64,000 bases of DNA, from contig OX940865.1 of NCBI GenBank assembly GCA_954871525.1, positions 3,906,001 through 3,970,000 on the forward strand, written 5' to 3'. The notes below the pieces were generated by a model that worked only from the letters and a program-made list of their open reading frames with translations, did no database searches and had not been told where the DNA came from. The stretch is from Parietaria judaica. Its lineage: Eukaryota; Streptophyta; Magnoliopsida; Rosales; Urticaceae. Below are positions 16,534-28,605 of this stretch, in pieces (the stretch's first letter is position 1; each line of letters opens with the position of its first letter). The position numbers were made by a program, and so were the translations under genes.

Positions 16534-17309
16534 TTACTCTAAAATATCCTAGAAAAAAAACCGAAGATATAGACGAGCACGAAACCCAGAAAAACCACCC
16601 AGAAATCAAATTCGAAATCCTCTAAAAAACCAGGAAAGACTATTCAATGAACTCGCGATGGAAGAGCAAGAAGAACAGATGAAGAATGAAGAACCTAGAT
16701 CTCTAAAACACGAAGAAAACCTGATGATACCTTCGACAATGGCGGACGCAGAGCTTCTCTCTTTAAAGTTCAAAGTTTTTCTCTCTCTAGATGTTCGAAA
16801 ATGATATTCGAATGCAAAGTAAAGTATATAAAGAGGAGAGATAAATAGGCTACCTTCAATAGACGTGCGACGGGCTGAAGTTGAAGAGACGTGCCCATTT
16901 AATGCGAAACACTCGAGTATTTATACTCGAAAATTGTCGCTGATCCTACGGTTAGGGTTTCCTCGAAAATCGCAACAAACCTCATCCTACGGTTGAGATC
17001 AGCGAGCTATCCGGCGACACGTCAGCATGACAGCTGTGTCAGGAGAATGTGAAGAGTTTATTCTCTTCGAACTCCGCAAATTGGGACACGTGTTGTAACT
17101 GTTCCCGCCCAAAATTCAAAGCGACGGTTACAGCTTCAAGACCCTATCCGTCCATCTTATCTCGAAATTATCCAAAATCCTGTCCGGATTATGCAGATTT
17201 GCGGCAAAAGTCACAAATTTAATTAATCCTATCCGACACGAATTTTACATGATTTCATCGAGTAAATACTATAAAATTTACTTTGTATTTTTTATAGTAG
17301 GGGGCTAAC
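16534..17309 (-). promoter_or_regulatory. Region upstream of the antisense gene, up to the 3' LTR
   Basis: Non-coding, moderately AT-rich. It must hold any promoter of the antisense gene; I see TATA-like ATATA tracts on the minus strand near 16820-16835 but cannot fix a start site. The plus-strand polypurine tract (AGTAGGGGGC, about 17296-17305) that primes second-strand synthesis lies just before the 3' LTR. Confidence 0.5.
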
Positions 17310-18163
17310 TGTTGATGTACAAATTCGTCATTATTTAATATGACATAAAGTGCTAAAGTTGTGAATTAATTAAATTTACAAACCATGATAAAAGGCTTTA
17401 AAGAAACAAGTTGGTATTCGTAAAAGCCCAATTGAGAAGCCCAATGAGATTCTCAATCAGACCAAAACCAACGGATACATGGCTACTCGGCCCAAAGGGC
17501 TCTAAGGCCCAATATCCATTCGACAACAAGCCAGAAAGACGAGGGTAGAGTCGTCATATTCTCTACCCGGCATCCCATTTCAAATCCAGGCAGAAGACCA
17601 GGAGTACGGAGTCAAGCCTCCAACGGGCATAATTCAAACACGACGAGGAGAACGAAGTCATGGGACACGTGTAGCAAGGTCGTCCATTCAACCCGGTCAG
17701 CACGGAGAGAAGACCCCATGATTCTTCGAAGACCAACGGGAAGAATTGAAGCCTATAAATATCAAGCTCAAGCTCAGATCAACACACACGCATACTTGCA
17801 ACCTCGAGAGAATACACTGAAAAGATTCTACCCGGCGTTCTTGTCTATTTGAGATCCTGTTGTATTCTTTCCCTCCTTCTCTATTCATTTCTATTCTTAG
17901 GCATGATCTAGCTGCATGTAGCTATCCGTCCATGTTCATTGTCGCAATAAACTAACAGAGGAAGTAGTCAACTACCGCCTTGGGACGAACCTCTATAAAA
18001 AACTCCTCGTCTCATTTATATTGCTTATATACATATACATATATCGTGAGTGAATCGTGAGCTTGCAACGTGAGAGATCGAATTCCACCAAATTGTTCAA
18101 TTCAAAAATATCATACACTCACAAGTCATACTTGACTGATTGAGGTGGGAAACCACCTCAACA
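17310..18163 (+). repeat. 3' LTR of copy 1
   Basis: Same ends as the 5' LTR (TGTTGATG ... CTCAACA). I count about seven substitutions and one single-base indel against 6078-6932. Confidence 0.93.
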
Positions 18164-18168
18164 ACAAC
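18164..18168. repeat. Target site duplication, right copy
   Basis: ACAAC, identical to 6073-6077. Confidence 0.85.
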
Positions 18169-19500
18169 AACAACTTTAAAGGACCCCCAACGCCGACTAA
18201 GGAAGGAGCCCAACTACCCAGCGTGGAACGAGCGACCTTAGAAGGGCCTCAGCTAGGTGACGACGACCTTAGAAGATTCCTGGCGACCCCAGATGGCGAC
18301 CGCAAATGTCATCGATAGGGTCATCGACAAGACAAGCTTTCTCGGCCCCCCCTCGACAAGAAAGTCCTCCAGGAGACCCCTCACCAAGGCAAGCCCCCCA
18401 CCTAACTCCCTTGCCAAGCAAGATCCTCTAGCGACGACGAATCCTCTTTGACCTAGTCATCGACGACTTCCTCGCCCAGGCAAGGACCTCTGGCGACGAC
18501 AACCTCCCTTTGACAAAGTCAACGTCAAGGTCTCCAAGACAACAAGCTCCCACAACGACGTGTAACCCCTCGCCTACGAGCCTCGACAATGCAAAAATTC
18601 ACAAAATCTTCAAGCAACAAGACAATCCAAACTCATCAAGACACCAAGGACGCTCCAAAGACGTCTTCAGATCCGACATACAATCTCGCGGAGCCCCGAG
18701 GGTCTCCGATGCGATAGACCAGTTAAAAATCGCTCAACGATCACCTAGCGTGGTAAGGCAGTTCGACGAGCCTCCCTTGGCAAGGTGACCACGAATATCG
18801 CGAGGAGGGATCTAGAAGGAATATTCCTTTTAAATGCCGCAAAAAACAAAGAAAATTGGTTACACTTGCTTCACTCTCTAGAAACTCGAGTTTTTCCCTT
18901 CGCCGGCTTAGAGATATTCGCCCTCCCTACTATACAGGAGACGCGGGACTTGCTTGCCAAAAGTCCTCGTCAGGAAAATCACTCTTGAGTCAGAGCTCGA
19001 AAGGGACTTAGCTCCGAACACGTTCATCGCTCTGACGCTCGCCGGTCATAGCCTCGCCGCCTGCGATGTTCAATAGTCCGACGTCTCATTAGGCACCCTC
19101 ACCGGTGTTACCCTTGCCATACGCGACGGTCACCCCTGCGCCGCTACTTCAGGCACGAATGGAGGTCGTCACCCTAGTCATTAGACGATAGGTTCCAACC
19201 TTCGTCAGGGACCCTTGTCTTCAAATTTTACTAACCCTGAACTACGTGACGATCTGACCCCTGTAGGGTATGTAGGCAACCTTGTTATAAGTGACGGGAT
19301 GTTGTGTCTTTCTTTTCTATTTTGTGGGGCCTCCTTGCCGTCGAGACATCGCCAAGGAAGGAAATACATCGTCAGGATAGCTCGTAGATTCACCTTCAGC
19401 AAAGTTGAGACTTAAGTCAATCCTCATTGACTGCACCGTTGACTGCCCACGCGACCACATGCTCCGACTCTGGGCTCAATCGTGGACCAAGTTCTATGTT
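18169..19500 (+). mobile_element. Old Tat-type spacer remnant
   Basis: GC-richer than the flanks and low in complexity (recurrent GACGACC, CTCGACAAG, AAGGCAAG words). At 19232-19278 it has the CCTGAACTACGTGACG...GGTATGTAGGCAAC signature that follows integrase in the Tat-type elements of this window. No LTR, gag or pol could be recognised. It may be the remains of an older element into whose edge copy 1 inserted. Confidence 0.5.
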
Positions 19501-19827
19501 AATCCATTTTGTTAAGCTAATTTTCAGATATTTATAATGGCATTTCTACCAAAAATTAACTTAAGAAAAAAGTATATCAACATAAAAGGTTTAAAATAAT
19601 ATGCCAGTTACTTATTTAGATTACAGAGAAAATGAATCAACCCTATATGCACAAAATCTATATAATAACTAAAGTAAATCAATTGCAGTTAATAACTAGA
19701 GCCTTATATACTTCTAATTAGGAATAAATATAATCCCCTCACGTGTTTTTATTAATATACATTAAAGGGGATAGTTCCAAAATTGAATCAAAGAATAAAT
19801 TGGGCTGTGTTTCAAAAAGTATCTCCT

Positions 19828-22387
19828 CTAAGTCCTCTTAAACACTACGCCGCCAGATTCGTCCACGTCGAATAGGCGCTCCGTGAACTTATCCCAGCTT
19901 TCCCGCAATTTCTTGAGCGACAACAAGGAGGTCTCCTCACCAGATCTTCCGGAATGTTCGGCATCTTCGGTTTTGCTGAAAGTCCCATATGGTGAAGAAA
20001 TGGTGACGTGAGGGATTTCCAAGGCTTTAGCCTTCTCAAGGGCGATTCGGTACTCTTCGCTGTGTCCTCGAGCGAGAGATTCCTTTCGTTCCATCTTCTG
20101 CGTGGCTGGAATCTCCATGATCCGATCCTTCTCGAGCATCAACTGAAAAGAAAGAAACTATAACAAACTAAAAAAATGTTTCGGCTGATGAACTGGTTAG
20201 TAACTTGTGTAGGAAGTTGCTTACGTCGAGAGCGGTTTGGGATTCCCTTTGAATCCAAATGATGGCATGATCGGAAGTTGCGTTGCAAGAGAGTACAATG
20301 TGCTCAAATCTTCCGTCCACCGGCACCGCCGTCTTCACCACCGGTGGGAATCTTCCAATCCTGAAAACGGGAAAGCGAAGAAGCATTGAACAACCTAGTA
20401 TATTATTCTCTCTAATGTTCTATTTTAGTTTAATTGTGTATCAAATTTGAATATTTTTGTACTTCATTTTATCATAATTCAAAGTGGGTTTATTTAAATC
20501 CAAGTTTTAATATAAAATAAAAATTGGGTTCTTAAAACCCGCTTTCGAAATATAGCTAATATTGCATTGGATTAAAATTACAACTTGTAGCTTCCTAGTT
20601 TTGAAATATTTTAAAACGTGTGTACTCAAATATTGTAAAAGTGAAAAAGGCCAATCCATTCGAGTTTTAGCATCCCAGAATACGGAATCTTACCTGAAAG
20701 GCTTTCGTTCGACAATATGGTAGAGACGGCCCGGTGCGTAGAGCCTCCTCGGATCTCTGAGCCTCTTTTCCTCTAAAGTGCATGTATCCTTCATGCACAT
20801 TAAGCAAAGAAAGCAGGGCAAACTGCCAAAACGGAGGCCAACCAGCTCAGTCTAAAACTTCCGACATTAACGGAATTCCGACCATCACAAACTTCAGGCA
20901 AATAGAGGCAACTAACAGTTCTGCTTCATTCTTTCTTTGGAATAACAAGTTTTTGCTTTTCCATACCCGGACCTTAAAAACATTATCAAATGCAGAAAAA
21001 GGTGACTAAAGACGTACTATATTTTACCAGAATAGAGATCTGTATACAACTTCCAAAGCCGTCGTTGTCCTCGGTAATAAATCATCCTGTTGCATACCAT
21101 AAGTCTCGCATCAGCAAACCGGTCGATTAAAAAGATAATCCATTCAAACATGCAAGGTTTCGATAGGCGAAATTGGGAACTGAGGCGTTTTCCCTTATCA
21201 CCGCAAGGAGTAAGCCTCAGTAATAACAAAATTTCATGGTATATCATACATAATTAACCACAATCCCACATATATATCATCAATTTACGAATTTACAAGT
21301 CCTAAAATAATAAAGTTCATAAAAGGTTTTAGGGTGATGACGGAGATAGCAATAGGTTTTTATTTTTATTAACTTAAGAAACGGAAATCAGTCATTTAAC
21401 ATAGCCCGAAACGGAGAAAAAACAGTGCCAAAATAAGCAAAACATGGCCAAATCGTGTGTAAAACTGCAACGGAGCCTCGGTCGTTTTATCAGAAGCGAG
21501 CCTCAAAGGAATTCGAAATGTGCATACATCAAATTCAATTTGACAATACATCTATTCAGCCACAACATCATCAGTGAAAGTCACTCATAAATCAGGCATT
21601 ACACAAGGTCGAGGCCTAGAATATTGAAACATAAACATAAATTTGCAAACTCTTCAATATGAAAAACGAAGAACGATGCAAGATTTACCTGAAGAACAAC
21701 CGAATTGATAACATCTGCGTATCGCACGGCCAAATTCAGAGAAACGCAGCGAGCTGGCGCGATGGCGAAGCATCGGATCCTCTTCCTCTCGGAAATCCCC
21801 AACTTATCCTGAAGCGCCACCATGGTCAATAGCGCCACGACCCCCGCTCCGAGCGAATGGCCAGCAAAAGTCAATGTATAAGTCAAATTCCTCTCCATCA
21901 ACTCCTTTAAGCTCTCCCACTCCGCATCGAAAACGCTCTCCGCTGCCTTCAACAGCCCGTTATGAACGTAACCGCCGTCGAATTTGGTCTGCCCAAGCTT
22001 GTTATCGAGCAAAACCGCATAATCGCATTCCTTTGCCAGATTGAGCCCTCGAACTGCGAGGATGATATCGGCATTTTCGTGATCGAGGTACACCATGTAT
22101 GGAGGGACCCGGCCCTGCGTTTCCTCATAATCTTTTCGCGAGATCACGAAATCGGGGTCGATTCCGTAGCCTCCGGGCGGAGCCCAAAGAGGGTTTCGTA
22201 GATCGTCCTCGTACGTAGCGAGAATCACGCGGCAGAGGCGCGGGACAGGCTCGAACTCCTCGGCGGTGGCCAAGCCCCAATTCTCGCTCTCGTGGCCGGC
22301 CGTGTAGAGGCACTTCAGCCACACCCACCGAGCGCAGCCGAGGCAGTACACACACTCGAGGATCGGAACCCCGCAGGCTATCGACAT
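19828..22387 (-). CDS. Class-3 lipase, plant calmodulin-binding heat-shock protein type
   Basis: Five exons on the minus strand with GT-AG borders: 22387-21689, 21086-21028, 20822-20694, 20360-20225, 20142-19828. They join into one frame of 445 residues, close to the roughly 440-residue Arabidopsis At5g37710-type protein. The N-terminus (MSIACGVPILECVYCLGCAR) and GHESENWGLAT are the Mono-/diacylglycerol lipase N-terminal family; NPLWAPPGGYGI follows. The nucleophile elbow is GHSLGAG in exon 1; the likely acid is in DDLLPR (exon 2) and the His in SDHAIIW (exon 4). A Cys-rich patch (LPCFLCLMCMKDTC) crosses into exon 3 and could be membrane-associated. The C-terminus (ESWDKFTERLFD) matches the family end. 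No broken frame was seen. Expected role: serine hydrolase acting on acylglycerols, binding calmodulin; both are from the family, not shown here. Confidence 0.93.
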
Positions 22388-23184
22388 CGAAGCTCTACAG
22401 CATGATCATGCCGACGCCGGCAATCATGGATCAGAAACCGGTCGGACTAGTTCCCGGAAGCAGAAAACACTGAGATTCTTGTTCAGATTGCAGAAATTGA
22501 TGAATGTTGATAGATTCCCAAACCCAATGGTATGATCGAAGTCTCTAGTCCATAGATTATATAAAATTGATAGAAGAGTTCAAGAAAGCTCACTGAGTAA
22601 TATGAGTTGAAACTCTTGGAAGCGGAAATCGCTGCGAATTTCGTATTCAGATTGCAGAAATGAGGAATGCTGATGAATTCGAATCCGATGAAGCAAGAAG
22701 AGAGTGACAGTTATGGATTGAAACCCATGGTAGGGAAATCGAAAGCGACTGAAACCCAGGTGTTGAAATCACATAGCGAGAGAGAACAAAAAGAACCCAG
22801 TATGCTACTTTCGATCAAAAGCAAAAAGAAGAAGAAAATGGTGTTTGGGAGCTGAGAAAATCGGAGATTTTCACGAGAAAATTCTCAGAAAATAGTGAAA
22901 CTTTTATTCATGTCTGTTTGTAGGGATCGAATGTTGAAATGATTAGGTAGAAGAAGAAGAAGAAAAAGGTGGAATTTCTACAACTACAAGTCAATGCACC
23001 AAATTGTTGGCTTCAAGAATCTTCCAAATTGAGTGCCTAGATTCCATGATTTTATTTTCGTTGTATTATAAGAAAAGCATATGGTCAATGTACGTGTAAT
23101 TTATCATACCACGTAAATAGTTATATCTATTAATGATGTCGTCGGAAAACGTAGTCATGGCGGAAAGCTTGACTTTGATACTTG
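22388..23184. other. Upstream region of the lipase gene
   Basis: Holds the lipase 5' untranslated region and probably its promoter, reading leftward. Purine/pyrimidine-rich tracts (GAAGAAGAAGAAG) occur near 22820 and 22950. No other gene is supported; the short plus-strand frame at 22667 has no family resemblance. Confidence 0.5.
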
Positions 23185-23506
23185 CTGTTAATGGTGAAAA
23201 TAGCTTTTAACTTAGAGTCGGATTCAAAGTTCGGGTCTCGAGATTGACCCGCTGAACACGTGGATGATTGAATGCTGAGTCAACGCGGATTGACTAATGA
23301 TCGTCAAAGCTGGAGGCGAATCCGTCCTCTTGGATGAGACTTGAGCTAACCCTGCACCACCAACATCGGATTCACCTCCAGCTTTGACGATCATTAGTCA
23401 ACCCGCATTGACTCAGCATTCAATTATCCACGTGTTCAGTAGGTCTATCTAGGGACCCGAACCTTGGATCCGATTTTAAGTTAAAGCCATTTTTACGCAT
23501 TAACAG
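23185..23506. repeat. Long inverted repeat (foldback element)
   Basis: Two arms of about 140 bp (23185-23330 and about 23372-23506) pair with few mismatches around a ~40-base loop. Outer ends are CTGTTAATG and CATTAACAG; inside, GCTGAGTCAACGCG...GACTAATGATCGTC is mirrored by GACGATCATTAGTC...CGCATTGACTCAGC. I see no clear target duplication. Most likely a MITE or foldback transposon near the lipase promoter. Confidence 0.85.
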
Positions 23507-23660
23507 TTTCTAAATGAAATTGAAACCTTGTAAAATAATCCACTAAAAAATAAGTAAAAACCAAGCGACATAAATAACATTTCTAAGAGAAATAAACGCT
23601 ATGAATTAATTTTGAAACTTTTGAGTATTCTTTTAATTAATTCGTGAATAATCGGAAACC

Positions 23661-23686
23661 AATAATAATAATAATAATAATAATAA
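23661..23686. repeat. (AAT)n microsatellite
   Basis: Eight AAT triplets in an AT-rich stretch. Confidence 0.85.
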
Positions 23687-24251
23687 AAATGGGATTTTTT
23701 TTTGGTTTCTAGAGATAGATTAAATTTTGAACCCGTAGTACTTTGAAGTTTTGAATTCCGAGTTCGTATGAGTGAGTTATGCAAAAAATGAATTTTCACT
23801 CAAAAACGATAAAAGTACGAAAACAATGTTTTATGAAGCGGGCCGCAAGAGCTGGAAATCATGATTTTCGAGTTTTTTGGGCTTTATTAGGCTGAAACCG
23901 GGTTTTAAAACCTAAACTCATCATGCATTAACTATATAAATGAAAATTAGGTTAGAAAATACCTATTTTTTAAGATTTTAGGGTTTTGCCAAAAACCCTA
24001 GTTCTCTCTTTAACAACTCCGGCCAGCTCGTTCTCCGGCGACTCCCACGGCGTTCGGCGACGATATTTCGGTAGGATGGGTGTCTCGAACCGCAGTGTTG
24101 GCGGTGGGCAAACTCCTATACAGATTGTGCTTAATTCGGGTAAGTTTTCTCGTCTGTTTTCAAACTTTTTATAGCTCCGGCGAGGGCATAGGATTCCGAT
24201 CATCCCCGTGGCTTAATTCCGGTGAACCTAGGATATTATTATTGAATAATT

Positions 24252-24878
24252 ATGATACAAACATACAAGGTTCGTGCGCTGGGATTAAAAAGCCGGCGTT
24301 TGGTGCATTTTCGGCAACGAGCGACCAAGGAGAGGCGCTCGCCGTGGTGGCTCCGATCGGCAGCGACTCAGCGCCGCTGGGACTTGGTCGTGCCCCTGCG
24401 CGGTGCGCCTCCTTCGGCGGTTGGGATTCCGGTGGAGCTCCATGCGAGCCATGCGGTCTTGTGGCGTGGCTCCTCCTCGGGTGGGCTCGGGATTCCGGAG
24501 GCTCTTGGTGGTGCGCCGGCGTCTGGCCCGTACTCGGCGGTGATGGAGTCGGCGGCGTCTTCCTCCGGCGTTGCTCTCGGTGAACCCCGTGGCGTGGCCG
24601 ATCGAGGGGGTGCGTTTCCGGCGGTTTCGCCCTCCGTTGCTTCCTTGGTGGTGGCGTCTGTCGAGGGTGGTGGCTGCTCGGTCGTCATTACTCCGGCGAC
24701 CGGGGCTTTTTTGAACCTTGATGAGATTTTTTTTAATTCGGCGTTGACGGCGATGGAATTTGGCGAGGGTTCTGTCAAACCCTTTGGTGATTGCCCTGAC
24801 TCTACGACGGAGACACGCTTGGCGATGGCAAGGTTGCTACAGCGACTGACCCTTTCTCAAGGGCGGTGTAGGGGGTGA
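24252..24878 (+). CDS. GC-rich open frame of unknown function
   Basis: A 200-codon GC-rich frame in AT-rich surroundings, with a second long overlapping frame (24080-24583). The protein is Gly/Ala/Ser/Pro-rich, with a less biased end (ATGAFLNLDEIFFNSAL, LAMARLLQRL). The stretch before it (AAAACCCTAGTTCTCTC near 23993, then CCGGCGACTC) resembles a gene or LINE 5' leader. I do not recognise the family. It may be a 5' fragment of a non-LTR retroelement or simply a GC-rich chance frame. Confidence 0.25.
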   Translation: MIQTYKVRALGLKSRRLVHFRQRATKERRSPWWLRSAATQRRWDLVVPLRGAPPSAVGIPVELHASHAVLWRGSSSGGLGIPEALGGAPASGPYSAVMESAASSSGVALGEPRGVADRGGAFPAVSPSVASLVVASVEGGGCSVVITPATGAFLNLDEIFFNSALTAMEFGEGSVKPFGDCPDSTTETRLAMARLLQRLTLSQGRCRG

Positions 24879-25389
24879 TTTTGGCATATTTTTTTATTTC
24901 GAACTTCTTGAGGCTTTATCTTCTGAGCCGATCGCCATTCCGGCTATATCGGGTATGGACTTAACTTCTTAGTGATGATATGATACAAGCCTGAAGATCG
25001 ATAACTCGAAATGGAAATATCGGAAATCTAGGTAAACGCTCACAAACCCAATCTCTTCAAGAGATTAGGTTTTTGAATGTTTATTGGCTAATTTCCTTAT
25101 TTATTTAAGTTCCTTTATATAGAGCATTGGATTACAAGCTAATGGGTCATCACGACCCGACTCAATCAATCCTAACGACACTAAACCCCCTAAGCTCGGG
25201 CTATATCATGATATTGACATCGTTGGTCCTGTCGAGGCGACCTGTCGGTCGGGCAAGGTTTTTGCTGACATGATTTTCCTTGCTTCTGCGGTTTCCGGGG
25301 GTTCTGAGGGCGATTCCTCTCCAGGTCTGTCTGTCCATGTTGATTCCTGTGGCGAGCGTTGACGATGTGGATTTTCACCCTTTATAAAA

Positions 25390-25908
25390 ATACGACACCA
25401 CGACAAAAACGACATGGAAAAAAAAGACATTCAAGAAGCTTGGACCCGCCACAAGTCAGCCCAGCCTAATACACGCGACCCATCAAGGAATCACCCCAAA
25501 GCTCAGTCTTCGATGACCAGGCCATTCCGAAGAATAGGCCCACGAGGACCGTTTCGGCCAAGCACCCTAGGAAGACAGTCAACAGGGAAGAAGTCAATTC
25601 GTTGTAACGTTGTGATGCCTTTACACGTGTTGGCATCTCAATTGGCATCTCAATGGACATGCGTTTCCATTCAAACTAGCCGTTGCGAACGAGAAGGAAG
25701 GGGGATCCAAGGAGGAACATAGGTTATAAATAGGACATGAATTGTATTTAGAAGACACAATCTATTCGATATACATTTCCTATTCTTTGTAATCCAAGAC
25801 ATAATCAAATGCTATTTCGCTTTGTTTTATTGTCATCGCGATAGTAAAATCCCATCTTTAAGATCTCGCAATTAAGTTTATCGAGAGAGTTGATTTCGCA
25901 CATCAACA
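25390..25908 (+). repeat. Partial 5' LTR of Tat-type element 3
   Basis: Ends CGCACATCAACA and is followed by a primer-binding-site sequence GTTTGGCGACGTCTGTGG. A TATA-like box (TTATAAATAGG) lies at about 25724, in the expected LTR position. I could not find the left end or a matching 3' LTR, so the start coordinate is approximate. Confidence 0.6.
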
Positions 25909-28605
25909 GTTTGGCGACGTCTGTGGAAAATCTTTATAGATTCCTACCTAACCAAGTTCCCAGCAAGTGAATACACAAATGGCAAGTGGAGGATCCAGCG
26001 GGAATCCCACGAGCAACCCCTCGGAGCCCGTGGCGGGTTACGTCGTCAAAGCCATGATGGAAACCATCCTCAAGCAACTCGAAGAAGGCGCTGAATCGAG
26101 AAGGGATTTCCAGAACAAGCTGGAAAGCCTCGCCCAGAAGCAGTCCCAAATCGAGGGGACGCTGACCGAAGCGGTTAGCTCGATAAAAGCCGAGTCCTCT
26201 TCAGCACCACAGAGAGACCTCGTACGAGGAAGAACCCTAGATTTTTCCGGAATTCAGGTCACCCCAGGACCAACCGAGGTGGAAAATACCCCGGGCATAA
26301 TAGAGGGGCAAAACCCCACCATAGGCCCACAAGGGCTAGCAGATCGCGGGGTCGCAACTAGCCGCACTTCGGCCGAGCACCCCGGCACTGGATTGGGAGC
26401 AATCCAATCCAACTACGGCTCACCAAGTCAACCCGACGACCCCGTATTCCGGACCCCTCCTAGGGTGATTCAGAGTGCCGACGTGCAAACCCCCCATGCA
26501 CCAATGCGCCCGGGCTCTGCGCGGATTAGAAGTGAGATGAACAATCCTATCCGCATTCGGGAGGAGACACCCCTTGTAGCTCGCCAGGATGTCATCCGCA
26601 ACGATAAGGACAACCCTTTCGTTTACAACCCTGACTTGCCATTCCCGGCATGGCTCAAAGGACTCGAATCCACGGTGGAAAATGTACAGTCTGAGGTAAA
26701 AGCGGTGAGCTCAAAGGTTCATCACGCCACATCAGCAGCACCCAAAATAGAGCGCCTAGTTCGAGAATCCACGAGCACACCATTCACCTCGCTGATCACC
26801 AACGAGAGGATCAGGGACGTTGTAATAGTCAACGTTCCACGTTACGACGGAAAAACCGACCCGAGGGAATATCTCCAGGCATTCTACATCGCGATGGGAA
26901 GAGCCGATCTCCAACCTTCGCAACGAGATGGGGGGTACTGCTAGATATTCGCTGAGCACATCGAGCAGAATGCCCTCGATTGGTTCTCCAAACTGCAATC
27001 ATGCACGATCAGCTCGAAGACGTAATGCACCGCGGGGGTAATTGGATTCGGGTCGAAGAAGAACGAGCTATTCTCGCCGCAAAATTCGATCCGACCCCGG
27101 CAATGCCTAAGTTCAACAATTCTCCAAGACCACTGTGGGACCCCAGCCATCACAAAGGATCCGGGTCTCAGTGAGGTAATCCTAACCATGCACACCAACC
27201 TAAGCGCAACACTTTGCCTCTGGGGTCCGTAATGAGCTCGGAAAAGGATGAAGTCAATATGGCCCAAGGCGGCAACGCGATAACGCAAGCTGACCCATTG
27301 TCAAAAGACCCAAAAGCTTATTAAGAATTCCGTAAGGTATTCAGACACGCAACGGCCCAATGCCGGAAGCTACAAATGGCCCTGGCGAAAAAGTTAGAGC
27401 GAGGCGAGATGAGCGATCTCGACATCGAGGCCCTAAACCCAAAGTTTCAAGGGAATGTTAGCCCAGAAAACGATCCAACAACCTTGAAAAAGAGAAAGCA
27501 CAAGAAAAACCGAGCTCCCCGTCCAGAGAAGCCCCTGACACCCCTTTTGAAAAGAGGGGGAAAGTAGGTCAATGAGGTCGAAGACGCTAGTCAAGAGAAA
27601 AAACCTCAAGTCATCAACGTGATAATGGGAGGATCTCAGTACTGCAGGCCCTCAGTCATCTCGATCAAGGCGCACCAGCAAAAACTCCAATCAGACGCAC
27701 CCCGTCAGACTTTCCAGGGGCTGGAAGCCCTCATCACGTTCAAGGAGAGCGAAGCTTGGTAGCTCGCGGGGCCACATGACGACGCATTAGTCATAACCCT
27801 CAACATCGCAAATTGAGAAACCAAAAGGATTCTCATCGATAACGGAAGCTCCGCGGACGTAATTTTCCTATCAACCCTGAGCCAAATAAAAATAAGGCCC
27901 GGGGACATTAACAGGGAAACAATGCCTCTCACCAGTTTCAGCGGCCACTCCGTAAACACTGTCGGGTAGATTAAACTCCCCGTAATGGCAGGAGGCGTGA
28001 ACGTAACAACCAAGTTCCTGATTATAGACTACCCGTCGCCCTACAATGCAATCCTTGGAAGACCATGGTTGTACGCCATGAGGGCAGTGCCCTCGACGTA
28101 ACACCAGAGTTAGCAGTTCCCAAGCGAAGAAGGGATCAAAGAAATTCGAGGTGACCAAGCCATGGCACGAAGATGCTACATGAACAGCTTTCTGCTCACT
28201 AAGCAAAGCACGATAAAAAAGCATAGCAATTACAGAAGCCCCAAATAAACGAGGTGAAAACCGCCTCGGAAGAAGCCAATGAGTCTCCAACAATCGAAAT
28301 GGTGCGACAAATCCCCATTGACGACAGCAACCCCGAAAACACCATCGGGACCGGAAGCGAGCTGAAGGGCGAAATGCTCAAGCGGCTCATCAAGTTCTTA
28401 AAAAAAACAAAGAATGCTTCGCCTGGTCCTACGAGGACATGCCAGGAATCAGTATAGAAATCATTTCGCATCAACTCAACGTTGACCCAAGCTTCAAACC
28501 AATCAAGCAGAAGAGACGAAATCTGGCCCGGGACCGCTCCAAAGCAGTGAACGAGGATGTCGAAAGGCTTCTCAAGACGGGATAATCCGCGAGGTGAGAT
28601 ACGAA
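25909..28605 (+). pseudogene. Tat-type element 3: gag, protease and start of RT, decayed
   Basis: The gag frame starts at ATG 25979 (MASGGSSGNP) and runs 322 codons to the TAG ending at 26944, including coiled-coil, KVHHATSAAP, and the gag core YDGKTDPREYL. After this a piece of gag is missing: FSKLQ at 26985-26999 jumps to EDVMHRGGNWIRVEEE. The zinc motif region (AYXEFRKVFRHATAQC) has lost its first Cys. Protease with LIDNGSSADVIF is at about 27828-27863, between several in-frame stops. The start of RT (DVERLLKTG) ends abruptly near 28600, where the sequence switches into element 4 on the other strand. Clearly non-functional. Confidence 0.85.

Larger units (their letters stand above)
6078..18163 (+). 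mobile_element. Ty3/Gypsy Tat-type LTR retrotransposon, full length (copy 1)
   Basis: The element has LTRs at 6078-6932 and 17310-18163, a primer-binding site after the 5' LTR, gag, protease, reverse transcriptase, RNase H and integrase in Gypsy order, a spacer with tandem repeats, a spliced gene on the opposite strand (16533-13730), a purine-rich tract before the 3' LTR, and ACAAC target duplications. A second RNase H-like module after the Gypsy RNase H, together with an antisense gene before the 3' LTR, points to the Tat lineage. The LTRs differ by about seven substitutions and one 1-base indel over 855 bp, so insertion was recent. The coding region is nevertheless broken by at least four stops, one frameshift and one 40-bp deletion, so this copy cannot move on its own proteins. 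Confidence 0.93.

Noticed and set aside
22667..22855. 62-codon plus-strand frame with a Lys-rich end
   Set aside because: Lies in the lipase upstream region; composition follows an AAG repeat tract and no conserved feature is seen.
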